Notes: generated by a model from the sequence alone, not told the origin. A stretch of DNA of 55,470 nt from Candidatus Methanorudis spinitermitis (GCA_031286225.1 JAITUQ010000035.1:1-55470); one strand, 5' to 3'; positions 9,364-18,902 are shown, counted from the first letter of the stretch. Program-made: numbers and translations.

Positions 9364-11016
9364 TTGAAATTAACTCAAGACCAAGTACTATCCGCTTCCA
9401 AAATATTGAATAGCTATATATCGGATAATAAAAAGTTACCTAATTATATAACAATTTCTGAAGCCAAACTGTCAATGCCAGAGTACATGTATATATTAAG
9501 CATGACTATATACTACAAATACAATAAAAAAACAACAGAAATTACAATAAAATACAATATAGACAACCTAAGCGGTCCAACTGGTTCTACAATCCAAGGA
9601 AAGCTTACCAAAGCAGAATACTACAAATATTCTAATAACATAGCTAATTTTATTAAAAACTACAATAAAGTACCAAATTACGCTGAGACAAAACTAGGAA
9701 AAATGCAATATCAAACAGCATTATATATGCTTAACAAAGTAGTATACTACGCTGCAACACACAGTGGAAACTTACCATCAGAAGTTAGCTTAGACATTTC
9801 TAAAACACACACTATGAATAAAAATTTACCAAAATATTCAAGAACAGAAAGTTCTACAGGTTCTACAGGTTCTACAAATACAAATAATGTGTCTAAACCG
9901 AGTACTATTTCTCAAAGTCTTATATGGTCTGCATCTACAAGTGTTAAAAATTATGTTAATAAAAATGGAAGATTACCAGATTATATATCTATATCAGAAT
10001 ATAAGTATTCAATACCAGAATTTTTATATTTAATATCAAAAGCAATAGATAATAGAGTTGGAAACTCATCAACCAGTGCAATAACTGTTAAGTATGGTGT
10101 TAAAAATCCTTTAAATCCAAGTGGAACAACTATAAGCAAGACATTTACAAAGGAACAATACAATGATATGGCAAAAAGAATAGCAAACTATATAAATTCT
10201 AATAATCAAGCTCCTAATTTCTTAAGTTCAAGCTATGGTGTAGGGAATATACAATATCAAACAGTAATATATGGTTTATCTTGTGTAGGAAACTATATAA
10301 ATACTGAAAAATCTATTCCTAACACTTTAACAATAAAAATAAATAGTTCTGATTCATTGAATAAATACTTACCTACATATAATAGCAGTTCAACTAGTAA
10401 TCCTCCAAATAATACCTTAACTACAAAAATTTTGGGATCTAATGATAAAGGAAAGGTTGAATTAATAGGAACATGGAGTAATGTTAATTCAAATATAAAA
10501 ATAGCTTATGTTATTGGAATACATCCTCTTGAATCAACAGTGCATAATGCATTATACAATACAATAGCTGCAAAAACCAATTTAAAGTATTGTTATTATA
10601 TTTATAGAGTTAATGTTACAAAAAATCCAAAAGATTTTAGTGAAGGAAGAATGAATGGGCAGTTACTTGCTCGAGAATATGTTTTACCACATATAAAAAG
10701 TAATAAGTATAATCTTGTAGTTGATGTTCATTCTAATCAAGGAACAGTTGGAGGAAATTATGAAAAGACTAATTTTATATTTGCTCCTTTAAACCATAGT
10801 TCATCAAAAATAATTGCAGAGATAATTATAAGTAAAATATCTGGACTCACATACTATTATCCTGCATCACAAACAAGCCCACCCTATTTAACTAACCCTC
10901 TTGTACAAGCAGGAATACCAACTATAATATATGAAACTTATATGTATGAAAATATTTCAGTTACTAATGACTTGATTAATAAATTAATAAGTCAAGTAGA
11001 TGCTTATAGGTTTTAA
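9364..11016 (+). CDS. Pseudomurein-binding protein with putative M14-like zinc peptidase domain
   Basis: 550 aa. Residues 1-155 and 181-340 carry about four pseudomurein-binding repeats (PMBR, PF09373 type) with the recurring pattern LPNYIxISExKxSxPExxY and MQYQTAxY. A Ser/Thr/Gly-rich spacer joins the pairs. Residues 360-550 look like a zinc carboxypeptidase/AstE-like domain: HPLE (His387, Glu390) as HxxE, a downstream His456 in VVDVHSNQG, possible substrate contacts in EGRMNGQ, and Glu524 in YETYMYEN. This predicts cleavage of a peptide or amide in the wall; activity is inference. The start is TTG 9364 with GAGGTG 11 bases upstream; the frame closes at 9340, so there is no room for a signal peptide. 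uppP follows. Confidence 0.7.
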   Translation: MKLTQDQVLSASKILNSYISDNKKLPNYITISEAKLSMPEYMYILSMTIYYKYNKKTTEITIKYNIDNLSGPTGSTIQGKLTKAEYYKYSNNIANFIKNYNKVPNYAETKLGKMQYQTALYMLNKVVYYAATHSGNLPSEVSLDISKTHTMNKNLPKYSRTESSTGSTGSTNTNNVSKPSTISQSLIWSASTSVKNYVNKNGRLPDYISISEYKYSIPEFLYLISKAIDNRVGNSSTSAITVKYGVKNPLNPSGTTISKTFTKEQYNDMAKRIANYINSNNQAPNFLSSSYGVGNIQYQTVIYGLSCVGNYINTEKSIPNTLTIKINSSDSLNKYLPTYNSSSTSNPPNNTLTTKILGSNDKGKVELIGTWSNVNSNIKIAYVIGIHPLESTVHNALYNTIAAKTNLKYCYYIYRVNVTKNPKDFSEGRMNGQLLAREYVLPHIKSNKYNLVVDVHSNQGTVGGNYEKTNFIFAPLNHSSSKIIAEIIISKISGLTYYYPASQTSPPYLTNPLVQAGIPTIIYETYMYENISVTNDLINKLISQVDAYRF

Positions 11017-11029
11017 ATTACATGATGGA

Positions 11030-11081
11030 TTTTTAAAGCTATGAGTTTAGTCAGGGGGAATTAGAGAAATAGCTTTAAAAA
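11030..11081 (+). terminator. Strong hairpin plus T-run after the wall-binding gene
   Basis: A perfect 13-base inverted repeat, TTTTTAAAGCTAT / ATAGCTTTAAAAA, with a 26-base loop is followed 4 bases later by a run of ten T. It starts 14 bases after the stop codon. Confidence 0.65.
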
Positions 11082-11169
11082 CCAAGTTTTTTTTTTAAAA
11101 TAAGATATTATTTATCTTATTTATACTATTTTTTTAATACATTATAATTTTAATTAAAGGAGTGTTTTA

Positions 11170-12000
11170 ATGGATATTATACAAGCAGTAATTATAGGAA
11201 TTATACAAGGACTAACTGAATTTTTACCAATCAGTAGTTCAGCTCACTTAATTTTTATTCAAGAGTTATTAGGAGTAGAACAAGCTAATTTAGCTTTTGA
11301 TGTTTTACTTCACTTTGGAACTTTAATAGCTGTAGTTGGATACTTTTATAAAGATCTTGTAGAAATGATAAAAGCTTTCTTTTCAAGTATAGTTGATATA
11401 TTTAGAGGAAAATTTAAACAAGGATTTAAAGAAGATAAATATAAGAAATTAGCTTGGATGGTTATTATTGGAACAATTCCTGTTGGTTTAGTTGGTATTT
11501 TCTTTAATGATCAAATAGAAGTAATGTTTCAGACAGTAACAGTTCCAGCATTCTTTTTACTTATAACAGGTATACTTATCTATACTTCCCAAAGAATAAA
11601 TATTGGAAATAGAAATATTGAAAAAACAGGAATTAAAGACAGTATTCTTGTAGGTATTTCTCAAGCATTAGCTCTTATCCCTGGATTATCTCGCTCAGGA
11701 ACTACAATTGCTACAGGATTATATTTAGGTTTTGATAAAGAATTTGCAGCAAAATTCAGTTTTTTACTAGCTATTCCAGCTATTTTGGGAGCTACACTAG
11801 TGCAATTAAAGGATATTTCTACAGGCTTAGATTCTAACATAATGGTTTATATTTTTGGTTTTTTAGCTGCTTTTATTTCAGGATACTTAGCTATTAGCAT
11901 ACTTTTAAAATTCATCAGAGAAAAAAGCTTAGATATTTTTGCATACTATTGTTGGATTGTAGGTGCAGCTATTTTGATTTATAGCTTTTTTTTCACATAA
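11170..12000 (+). CDS. uppP: Undecaprenyl/polyprenyl-diphosphatase UppP (BacA type)
   Basis: Integral membrane phosphatase that turns polyprenyl diphosphate into the monophosphate used as a carrier in wall and glycan assembly. 276 aa, about eight membrane helices. Both active-site motifs are present: TEFLPISSSAH (residues 16-26) and LIPGLSRSGTT, with further conserved stretch FSFLLAIPAILGA. Ribosome site AAGGAGTG precedes ATG 11170. In a pseudomurein organism it probably recycles the lipid carrier for the wall, which matches the wall-binding gene immediately upstream; a terminator hairpin lies between the two. Confidence 0.94.
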   Translation: MDIIQAVIIGIIQGLTEFLPISSSAHLIFIQELLGVEQANLAFDVLLHFGTLIAVVGYFYKDLVEMIKAFFSSIVDIFRGKFKQGFKEDKYKKLAWMVIIGTIPVGLVGIFFNDQIEVMFQTVTVPAFFLLITGILIYTSQRINIGNRNIEKTGIKDSILVGISQALALIPGLSRSGTTIATGLYLGFDKEFAAKFSFLLAIPAILGATLVQLKDISTGLDSNIMVYIFGFLAAFISGYLAISILLKFIREKSLDIFAYYCWIVGAAILIYSFFFT

Positions 12001-12183
12001 ATTTTAATAAAAATATTTTTATAAAAATATAGGTATCTTAGAAAATAATAAAAATATTTTTGGTTTTTTTTTATTTTTAACTCTAATACTTAAGAAAACT
12101 TTTTAAACTTTAAAAAATCTTCGATTTTTTTAAAAATTTAAATAATTTTAATAATAGTAATAGAAATAATATTATCCATTAAA

Positions 12184-12234
12184 TGAATTTTATATTTTAT
12201 AAATACATTAAGTGAATTTTATATTTTATAAATA
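12184..12234 (+). repeat. 22-bp direct repeat directly before the ABC exporter gene
   Basis: TGAATTTTATATTTTATAAA plus TA occurs at 12184-12205 and again, identically, at 12213-12234, a 29-base period. Each copy contains a TATA-like TTTTATAAATA, and the second ends 6 bases before the ABC ATPase ATG. It may be a duplicated core promoter or a regulator site. Confidence 0.6.
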
Positions 12235-12239
12235 TTGTA

Positions 12240-13163
12240 ATGATGATTGTCATGTCAAATTCTGTTAAAGTTAAAAATTTAGTAAAATCATATGGAAATA
12301 CAGAAGCTGTAAATGGAATTAGCTTTTATGTTGAGAAAGGAAAACTTTTTGCATTTTTAGGACCTAATGGTGCTGGTAAATCCACGACGATTGATATTTT
12401 ATGTACTTTATTAGAGCCTGATAGTGGGAATGTTCTTATTGATGGATATTCATTAGGGGAAGAGGATGATAATATACGTTCTGAGATAGGTGTTGTATTC
12501 CAAGATAGCTTACTTGATCCTCTTTTAACTGTTGAAGAGAATTTGAAAATAAGAGGTAGCTTTTATAATTTATCGAAAAAAGAACTTGAAAAATCAATAC
12601 AAAAAGCTATCACAGTGACTGGCTGTGAATCATTTTCCAACAGACGCTATGGTAACCTTTCAGGTGGTCAAAAACGTAGAGCAGACATTGCAAGAGCTTT
12701 AATAAATAAACCCAATATATTGTTTTTAGATGAACCTACTACTGGATTAGATCCTCAAACAAGAGAAAATATATGGAAAACTATAAAAAAATTACAGAAA
12801 GAAAATGATATGACTGTTTTTTTAACAACTCATTATATGGAAGAGGCAAGTGGTGCTGATTATGTTATAATAATAGACAATGGTAAAATTATAGCTAAAG
12901 GAACTCCAGATGATTTAAGATCAGAATATAGTTCTAATAAATTGAAAATAAAAACTAAAAATATTGATAATTTGTTAAAAATAGCTATTGAAAATTCTTT
13001 TGAATATTATATTAAAAATGACATTGTAAATATTAAACTAGAAAATAACTTAGATGCGATTAATATTGTTAACAAAATTAAAGATGATATGATTAATTTT
13101 GAGGTTATTAATGGAACTATGGATGATGCTTTTATTGAAATTATTGGTAAAGGTTTGCCTTAA
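12240..13163 (+). CDS. ABC-2 type exporter, ATP-binding subunit (DrrA-like)
   Basis: 307 aa. Walker A GPNGAGKS (residues 41-48), Q-loop VVFQDSLLD, signature LSGGQKRR, Walker B ILFLDEPTTGLDP and the switch TTHYMEE are all intact. A C-terminal extension of about 80 residues is typical of DrrA/CcmA-type exporters. The partner membrane subunit follows 77 bases downstream, so the two form one transporter; the substrate is not readable. Start is ambiguous: ATGs at 12240, 12243 and 12252 have no clear ribosome site. The 22-bp repeat with TATA-like cores lies only 6 bases upstream, which would fit the later ATG or a leaderless transcript. Confidence 0.92.
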   Translation: MMIVMSNSVKVKNLVKSYGNTEAVNGISFYVEKGKLFAFLGPNGAGKSTTIDILCTLLEPDSGNVLIDGYSLGEEDDNIRSEIGVVFQDSLLDPLLTVEENLKIRGSFYNLSKKELEKSIQKAITVTGCESFSNRRYGNLSGGQKRRADIARALINKPNILFLDEPTTGLDPQTRENIWKTIKKLQKENDMTVFLTTHYMEEASGADYVIIIDNGKIIAKGTPDDLRSEYSSNKLKIKTKNIDNLLKIAIENSFEYYIKNDIVNIKLENNLDAINIVNKIKDDMINFEVINGTMDDAFIEIIGKGLP

Positions 13164-13240
13164 AGAAAGAACAGCTTAACGATTATAATTAATCATTTTA
13201 TATATTAGATAAAAATAAGAGTATTTTGTAGGGGTTTTTT

Positions 13241-14095
13241 ATGCTAAATTTAATAATTAGAAATTTAAAGATATTTTTCAGGGATAGAACAGCTGTATTT
13301 CTTTCACTTTTAGGTGTTTTCATTATTTTTGGTTTATATATTCTTTTTTTAGGAGAAGTAACTGCTGAAAGTGTTAGTAATTTAGAAAATGGTAGATTTT
13401 TGATTGATTCATGGCTAGTTGCAGGATTACTTGGAGTTACTTCATTAACAACCACCCTCAGTGCTTTTGGAATAATTGTTAGTGATAGAACTAATAATAT
13501 TATGAAAGATTTTAAAAGTTCTCCTTTATCTCATAAGTCCTTAGTTGGATCTTATGTATTAAGTTCTTTTTTAGTTGGAATGATAATGACTATAATTACC
13601 TTGATTATCGGTGAATTGTACATTTTTATTAATGGGGGTACATTTTTACCTTTATTTAGTTTAATTAAAGTTTTAGGCATTATTATATTATCAGTTTTAG
13701 CAAGTAGTGCTATTGTATTTTTAATAGTTTCATTTTTAAATACTCTATCATCTTTTTCAACTGCTAGCATTCTCATAGGAACATTATCTGGTTTTATCAC
13801 TGCTATTTATGTTCCAATGGGAATTTTACCAAGTTCAATACAGTTTTTGGTTAAATTATTCCTTATTTCTTATGCAGCTTCATTGTTTAGGCAAATTTTC
13901 ATGGAAGTTCCTACTGATAAAGTCTTTCAAAATGCTTCAGCTTCACAAGTTGTTGAATTTAATAAAGAAATGGGCGTCAAAATCTTTTTTGGTTCTCATT
14001 ATGTTACACCACTTGAATGTATCATAATACTTCTTGTTACTATTTTTATATTCTATTTATTAGGATTATTAATTTTTTCAAGGAAGAAAAAATAA
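13241..14095 (+). CDS. ABC-2 type exporter, permease subunit
   Basis: 284 aa with about six membrane helices: an N-terminal cytosolic amphipathic start (NLIIRNLKIFFRDRTAVF, characteristic of ABC-2 permeases), a helix near residue 20, a long external loop, and helices from about 60 to 190 plus a final one near 265. The motif MGILPSSIQFLVKLF is the usual short re-entrant segment before the last loop. A G-rich ribosome site (AGGGG) lies 6 bases before ATG 13241. It works with the ATPase encoded just before it. Confidence 0.9.
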   Translation: MLNLIIRNLKIFFRDRTAVFLSLLGVFIIFGLYILFLGEVTAESVSNLENGRFLIDSWLVAGLLGVTSLTTTLSAFGIIVSDRTNNIMKDFKSSPLSHKSLVGSYVLSSFLVGMIMTIITLIIGELYIFINGGTFLPLFSLIKVLGIIILSVLASSAIVFLIVSFLNTLSSFSTASILIGTLSGFITAIYVPMGILPSSIQFLVKLFLISYAASLFRQIFMEVPTDKVFQNASASQVVEFNKEMGVKIFFGSHYVTPLECIIILLVTIFIFYLLGLLIFSRKKK

Positions 14096-14210
14096 TAATG
14101 AGGTATTAAATTAAATTTTCCAATAAGTGATTTTTAAGATTAAAAATAAGAATTTTAATTTTTTAAATCATTTTACAATCTTTATTACAATTTATATTAA
14201 AAAAACTTAG

Positions 14211-14265
14211 TAATATGAAAGCTATTTTTTTATTTTTTTTATTTTTAATATGAAAGCTATTTTTT
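14211..14265. repeat. Short direct repeat upstream of pyrB
   Basis: TAATATGAAAGCTATTTTTT occurs at 14211-14230 and again at 14246-14265, a 35-base period, in the 213-base spacer before pyrB. No gene is seen in the spacer. Confidence 0.6.
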
Positions 14266-14329
14266 AATGTGTAAGTATTTATTATAATTATTTCATAAAT
14301 TAGATTAAGTGGTCCTAAATTTCTTGAGA

Positions 14330-15247
14330 GTGGTTAAAATTTTCAATCTTAATAATGTAATTTCAATAAAAGATTTTCAAAAAAAAGACATAAATTTTAT
14401 TTTAGATGAAGCTGAAAATCTTGAAAGGGTAGCTAGGTCTGAAGAAAGATCTGATGAGTTAGCTGGTAAGGTATTGGGGATGATGTTCTTTGAACCATCA
14501 ACAAGAACAAGGTTATCATTTGAAACAGCTATCAAGCGTCTTGGTGGAAATTCAGTTGGGTTCGCTGGAAGTAACATTAGTTCTGTTTCTAAAGGCGAAA
14601 ATATAGCTGACACATCAAAAATGTTTGAAGCATATTCTGATGCTTTAGTAATTCGTCATGATTTAGAAGGAGTAGCTAGATTCATTGCAGATATTGTGGA
14701 CGTTCCTGTTATAAATGCTGGTGATGGTGCTGGTCAGCATCCTACTCAAACATTACTTGATCTTTATACTATGAAAAGAGAATTTGATAAAATAAATGGG
14801 TTAAATGTTGCATTAATCGGGGATTTAAAATATGGTCGTACAGTTCACTCATTAGCTTATGCTTTAGGAATGTTTGGGGTTGAAATGTCTTTTGTTTCTC
14901 CTAATGAGCTTCGAATGTCAAATGAAGTTCGCCATGATCTAAAAAAAAACAAATTTAAATTTCATGAAACAAATAACTTAAGAGATATCATTGATGATGT
15001 TGATGTTTTATATGTTACAAGAATACAAAAAGAACGTTTTCCTGACGAGGAAGAATATTCAAAAATTAAAGGAGCTTATTTTATTGATCTTGATCTTATA
15101 AATGGAAAAGATCTCATCGTTATGCATCCATTACCAAGAGTTGATGAAATATCTCATGATGTAGATAATACAAAGTACAATAAGTATTTCAAACAGGCTT
15201 TTTATGGTGTTCCAATAAGAATGGCTATATTGAAAAATATTATTTAA
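14330..15247 (+). CDS. pyrB: Aspartate carbamoyltransferase, catalytic subunit
   Basis: Transfers the carbamoyl group from carbamoyl phosphate to aspartate, the committed pyrimidine step. The carbamoyl-phosphate loop [12 protein letters not shown], the stretch [17 protein letters not shown], and HPLPRVDEI are all present. I place the start at GTG 14330 (305 aa, [13 protein letters not shown]), which fits the usual family length; the frame is open to GTG 14309 (312 aa). Neither start has a good ribosome site. No pyrI regulatory-subunit gene lies next to it. Downstream is a 367-base A+T-rich spacer. Confidence 0.95.
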   Translation: MVKIFNLNNVISIKDFQKKDINFILDEAENLERVARSEERSDELAGKVLGMMFFEPSTRTRLSFETAIKRLGGNSVGFAGSNISSVSKGENIADTSKMFEAYSDALVIRHDLEGVARFIADIVDVPVINAGDGAGQHPTQTLLDLYTMKREFDKINGLNVALIGDLKYGRTVHSLAYALGMFGVEMSFVSPNELRMSNEVRHDLKKNKFKFHETNNLRDIIDDVDVLYVTRIQKERFPDEEEYSKIKGAYFIDLDLINGKDLIVMHPLPRVDEISHDVDNTKYNKYFKQAFYGVPIRMAILKNII

Positions 15248-15614
15248 AGCTGACTTTAAATCTAATTTATAGCTACTTTTTGTAAATCTAACTTTTCTTT
15301 AAAATCTAATTATTTGTTTATAGCTATTTACTCTAATTCTAATTTTTTATAATCTATTTTAAATATATTATTATTGGATTAAAGTGTATATATTTTTTAA
15401 TAAGTATTATACTAAAAAAATACTAGGGATTAAATTTTCAATATAAAAAAATCATTTAAAAAAAAATCAATATTTATTAAAATTAAATTAAAAACAAGCT
15501 ATTTTAAAAAATTATAAATAAATATTTAATATAAATAGATTATTAACATTAATATAGATTATTAACATTAATAAATGTTTTATAACAGTTATTTTAATAT
15601 AAACAGGTGTTTTA
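15248..15614. repeat. Intergenic with a 19-bp tandem repeat (15535-15573)
   Basis: No gene is visible. ATAGATTATTAACATTAAT occurs twice head to tail with a 19-base period at 15535-15573, about 40 bases before the CobT-like gene, where a promoter or operator would lie. TAGCTA sites occur at 15270 and 15321. Confidence 0.5.
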
Positions 15615-16712
15615 ATGTTTAAAGGATTAAAATCTTATGGATCTGATGAATTATTAGCTAAACTAAAGGGAAAAAAGCCTTTTTTCATTTGCACAATAGC
15701 TACGACAGCTACTGCAAGGATTCCAAATATTACTGGAGCAGGGCTTAACTCGAAACTCATGGAATATACTCCTGCAGGAGATGTGGAACTTATTGTTCAT
15801 GGCGAAGTTCGATGTTGTGATGTTCCTCCTCAAACAACTATGGATGGAACTTCAACTCCAACACCAGCTATGATTACAAAAGGAGTTCTTGAATTAACTG
15901 ATGCTCCTTATATAGTAGCTAATGCAGGATCATTAATAAAACCTGATGTTCCATACATTTCTATCAATGAAAGACCTGGTGAAGATATAAGGACGGGGAA
16001 AGCTGTTAAAAATCCTAAAAAAATATTTGAAAACTCAAAATTAATAGGGTACAACATTTCAAAAAACAATGATTATCTTGTAATTGGAGAAAGTATCCCT
16101 GGCGGAACAACCACTGCATTAGGTGTTTTAACTGCTTTAGGGTATGATGCAGATTTTAAAGTAAGTGGAAGTACTCCAAAAAATCCTCATAATTTAAAAA
16201 AAGACGTTGTTATGGAAGGAATAGCTAATGCTAAGCAGATAGGTTATATTAAATATAACAATGAGAACAAAAATAATAAAAATAGTAAAATTGATCCATT
16301 TAAAGTTGTGGAGGCAGTAGGAGATCCTATGATTCCTGCTGTTGCTGGAATGGTATTTGGAAGTGAGGTTCCAGTGATATTAGCTGGAGGAACACAAATG
16401 ACAGCTGTTTCTGCTTTTATAAAAGCTATTGAACCAAAATTTGACTTTTCAAATATTTGTATAGCTACTACCAAATTTGTAGTTAATGATCATACATCAG
16501 ACATATTTAACATTGCAGAGCAAATTGGAGAGATAAATATTCATGTTGTCAATCCTTATTTTGAAAAAACACATAGTGAAGGTCTTAAAAATTATTTAAA
16601 AGGTTATGTTAAAGAAGGAGTTGGAGCTGGGGGGGTAATGTTAATGGCTCTACTTTTAGGTTATTCAATAGATAATATACGCGCAAAAATAGAAGAGATT
16701 TGTGAAAATTAA
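15615..16712 (+). CDS. CobT-like nicotinate-nucleotide--base phosphoribosyltransferase (UPF0284 family)
   Basis: 365 aa. It matches the archaeal CobT-related family (TIGR00303/UPF0284) in length and in the glycine-rich segments TATARIPNITGAG, GESIPGGTTTALGVLTALG, VGDPMIPAVAGM and ILAGGTQMTAV, which correspond to phosphate and base binding in CobT. Such enzymes activate the lower base of the cobamide, so the product would feed the corrinoid used by MtrA and by the B12-dependent Mmp10 encoded later in the window. Exact base specificity is unknown. Ribosome site AGGTG lies 7 bases before ATG 15615. Monocistronic by spacing. Confidence 0.85.
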   Translation: MFKGLKSYGSDELLAKLKGKKPFFICTIATTATARIPNITGAGLNSKLMEYTPAGDVELIVHGEVRCCDVPPQTTMDGTSTPTPAMITKGVLELTDAPYIVANAGSLIKPDVPYISINERPGEDIRTGKAVKNPKKIFENSKLIGYNISKNNDYLVIGESIPGGTTTALGVLTALGYDADFKVSGSTPKNPHNLKKDVVMEGIANAKQIGYIKYNNENKNNKNSKIDPFKVVEAVGDPMIPAVAGMVFGSEVPVILAGGTQMTAVSAFIKAIEPKFDFSNICIATTKFVVNDHTSDIFNIAEQIGEINIHVVNPYFEKTHSEGLKNYLKGYVKEGVGAGGVMLMALLLGYSIDNIRAKIEEICEN

Positions 16713-16938
16713 AAACAAATAATAAAAAAAGTATAATTAATAATAATATGTATATTGTAATTCTAAAAAAACAGATGCAAAAAAGTTATTTTTATTAATT
16801 TTTGACCATATTAATATAAAAATGAATGATTAATGACAAATTTCGATTTTTCAAGTTAAAAAAACTAATAGGGCTTATGATAAATAGTAGATAAAATTTA
16901 ATATGACTATCAATATAAAATATAATTGGTGATAGTTG

Positions 16939-17196
16939 ATGTTAAGTAGTAAAATATATAATAACAATCAAACTGTAATTCCTTCTGTGATACGAAAAAA
17001 ACATAATTTAAAGCCAGGGGATATAATAGAGTGGATAGAGGAGGATAATGGAGAAATTAAAATTAAGTTTCGTGAAAAAAGTAAATTAAGAGATATCATA
17101 GGAATAATAAACACTAAAAATCCTACAAATGCTGTTAAACTGAAAAAAATGACTAAAGATGAAATAAAAAAATTTAAAAAGGGAAAAGGAGCTTAA
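16939..17196 (+). CDS. AbrB/MazE-like antitoxin
   Basis: 85 aa. The N-terminal half has the swapped-hairpin AbrB pattern (SSKIYNNNQTVIPSVIRKKH, then LKPGDIIEWIEEDNGEIKIKF), a DNA-binding fold. The C-terminal half is Lys-rich and would wrap the toxin. The PIN toxin gene starts 2 bases after its stop, the classic vapBC layout, so it should neutralise the toxin and repress its own promoter. GGTGAT lies 5 bases before ATG 16939; an in-frame TTG at 16936 is the alternative start. Confidence 0.8.
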   Translation: MLSSKIYNNNQTVIPSVIRKKHNLKPGDIIEWIEEDNGEIKIKFREKSKLRDIIGIINTKNPTNAVKLKKMTKDEIKKFKKGKGA

Positions 17197-17198
17197 AA

Positions 17199-17588
17199 TT
17201 GATTTTCATTGATTCAACATATTTCATTGCAGTAATCAGTCAAAAAGATCAATGGCATGAAAAAGCAGTAAAATTATTGGATAAAATAGAAAATGAAAAT
17301 AACTGTATAGTAATCGATGGTGTAATACTAGAAACAATAGCTAAAGTAGGTTATCTTGGAGGAGGTAAAAAAGCCAATCAATTATACAATAACATTAAAG
17401 ACAATTATATAATCTACAGCACCAACCATCTGTATGATAAAGCTATGGTTAACCATCTTAAATATGATGGAACATTATCATTAGTTGACATATTGATAAT
17501 TGAAAAAATGAAAGAACTAAATGCTAAAAAAATCATTAGTTTTGACTTTGATTTTGATAAAATAGAGGGAATAGTAAGGATACATTAA
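17199..17588 (+). CDS. PIN-domain ribonuclease toxin (VapC-like)
   Basis: 129 aa PIN domain. Metal ligands appear in order: Asp5 (FIDSTYF), Glu45 (GVILETIAK), Asp97 (SLVDILIIE) and Asp115/117 (SFDFDFD). VapC toxins cut tRNA or rRNA when freed from their antitoxin. The start is TTG 17199, with AAGGAGC overlapping the end of the antitoxin gene, which indicates translational coupling. Confidence 0.82.
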   Translation: MIFIDSTYFIAVISQKDQWHEKAVKLLDKIENENNCIVIDGVILETIAKVGYLGGGKKANQLYNNIKDNYIIYSTNHLYDKAMVNHLKYDGTLSLVDILIIEKMKELNAKKIISFDFDFDKIEGIVRIH

Positions 17589-17642
17589 TTACTAAAGAAA
17601 ATTAATATCTACAATTTACAAGCAAAAGAATAAAAAAATAAA

Positions 17643-17840
17643 TAGCTATATTTAACGAGCAAAGAATAAATAAGCACTATGACTTCCATTATTGTTTTTT
17701 TTTATATTGTACCCTGAAATCTAACTTTAATTTATCGCTCTAATATTTCAACAATAGTTAAATCACTAAATCCAATCTTTTTAGCTACTCTATAAGATGT
17801 TTCACTATTATCCACATTTGGAGCATAAAATACTAAGTTG
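17643..17840 (-). pseudogene. Truncated copy of the 3' end of trmI
   Basis: On the minus strand this matches the last ~60 codons of the intact trmI gene (18903-19087) with scattered substitutions and small gaps, for example a stretch around 17758-17805 that is almost identical. Homology also reaches about 30 bases past the trmI stop (17612-17642 versus 18863-18899). It has no start, and a premature stop sits near its end. The copy stops abruptly near 17840, just before the zinc-ribbon gene. Confidence 0.85.
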
Positions 17841-17905
17841 AAGCATTACCTTGTTCTTTTTATAAATATTATAAAAAAAATGAAAAAGGATAGTAGGTTT
17901 TAAAT

Positions 17906-18511
17906 TTATCCAAGGATTTTAGAAATATTATCATCGAAATTAAGATTTTCGTCGATTTGTATAGTATATACTCCTCTATTTTTTTCAAACACGAACATAT
18001 TACATGGAATTCCAAAGTAAGGAGTGAAAAATGCAGTAAAACCAGTGTGATTTCCGTAAGTAACATTTTCCTCAAAATTCGTGAAAACAGTCTGGGATTT
18101 TGCATAAGATAAATATTCTGTTAATGTCCACTCTGGAAAATACTCCAGGAATATATAATGAGTACCATTACTATACTCATAATATTTTTCTTGACTAGTG
18201 GTATTAAAGTATTTAAGTGTATATTCTTCTGGAAGGTAGAAAGTTTCTCCTCCAACATATACTTCATTTTGATAAATATCTGGAGTTAATATTGATAAGG
18301 TTCCAAAGATTAGTATTGATCCAACACAGCAAATAACAAATAGTATAACTATTATTCCAGGAACGGTTTTAAAAAAAGATTTTTTTTCATCTTCTTTTTC
18401 ACCAATATAATTTTCAATTATTTCAATTCTGTGTCCACATTCTTGGCAAAAAATTGCCTCTTTTTCTAATGTAGTTCCACATTCTGGGCAATGTCTTATT
18501 GTTTCTTCCAT
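17906..18511 (-). CDS. Zinc-ribbon membrane protein, unknown function
   Basis: 201 aa. Residues 8-26 form a CPECG...CQECG zinc ribbon on the cytosolic side, followed by a charged stretch and a membrane helix (about residues 50-75, GIIVILFVICCVGSILIFG). The rest is predicted external, rich in Tyr/Phe/Thr with several Asn-Xaa-Ser/Thr sequons. Proteins with an N-terminal zinc ribbon and one membrane helix are common in Methanobrevibacter and mostly uncharacterised. The gene lies between a trmI fragment and intact trmI, as if brought in with the duplication. No clear ribosome site. Confidence 0.65.
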   Translation of the reverse strand: MEETIRHCPECGTTLEKEAIFCQECGHRIEIIENYIGEKEDEKKSFFKTVPGIIVILFVICCVGSILIFGTLSILTPDIYQNEVYVGGETFYLPEEYTLKYFNTTSQEKYYEYSNGTHYIFLEYFPEWTLTEYLSYAKSQTVFTNFEENVTYGNHTGFTAFFTPYFGIPCNMFVFEKNRGVYTIQIDENLNFDDNISKILG

Positions 18512-18902
18512 ATTTTTTCACCATTAATCATTATTTTTATTATTATAATTAAAATCCTTAAAAAACACATATTTGAAAATTCTTATAATCTCAAATTAAT
18601 AATTTTAATTGGTTTATTTTTATTAATTTAGTTGGTTTATTTCTATTAATAAATACAAATAATGAAAAATTTTTAATATAATCTTTTTTAAATTATTATT
18701 AAAAAAATATAATTTTATTAATTCCACATATTTTCAAAATTAAAGAACTTTTCCAGAATTACTATATTGTACAGAATTACTGTATTGTAATTAATCATTA
18801 TAAAATAAAATAATTAATGGTTGTTACATAATCCAGAGAAAATTACATTATAAATTATAGCTGTAATTTACAAGGAAGAAAATAATGAAACAAAATCAAT
18901 AG
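18512..18902. other. Intergenic, no gene seen
   Basis: 391 A+T-rich bases between the zinc-ribbon gene and trmI, both on the minus strand. The last ~40 bases (18863-18902) are duplicated next to the trmI fragment at 17612-17650. Confidence 0.4.

Noticed and set aside
17869..18105. Frame overlapping the 3' part of the zinc-ribbon gene
   Set aside because: The zinc-ribbon frame has clear motifs (CPECG/CQECG) and a membrane helix; the overlapping frame has no domain and no start signal.
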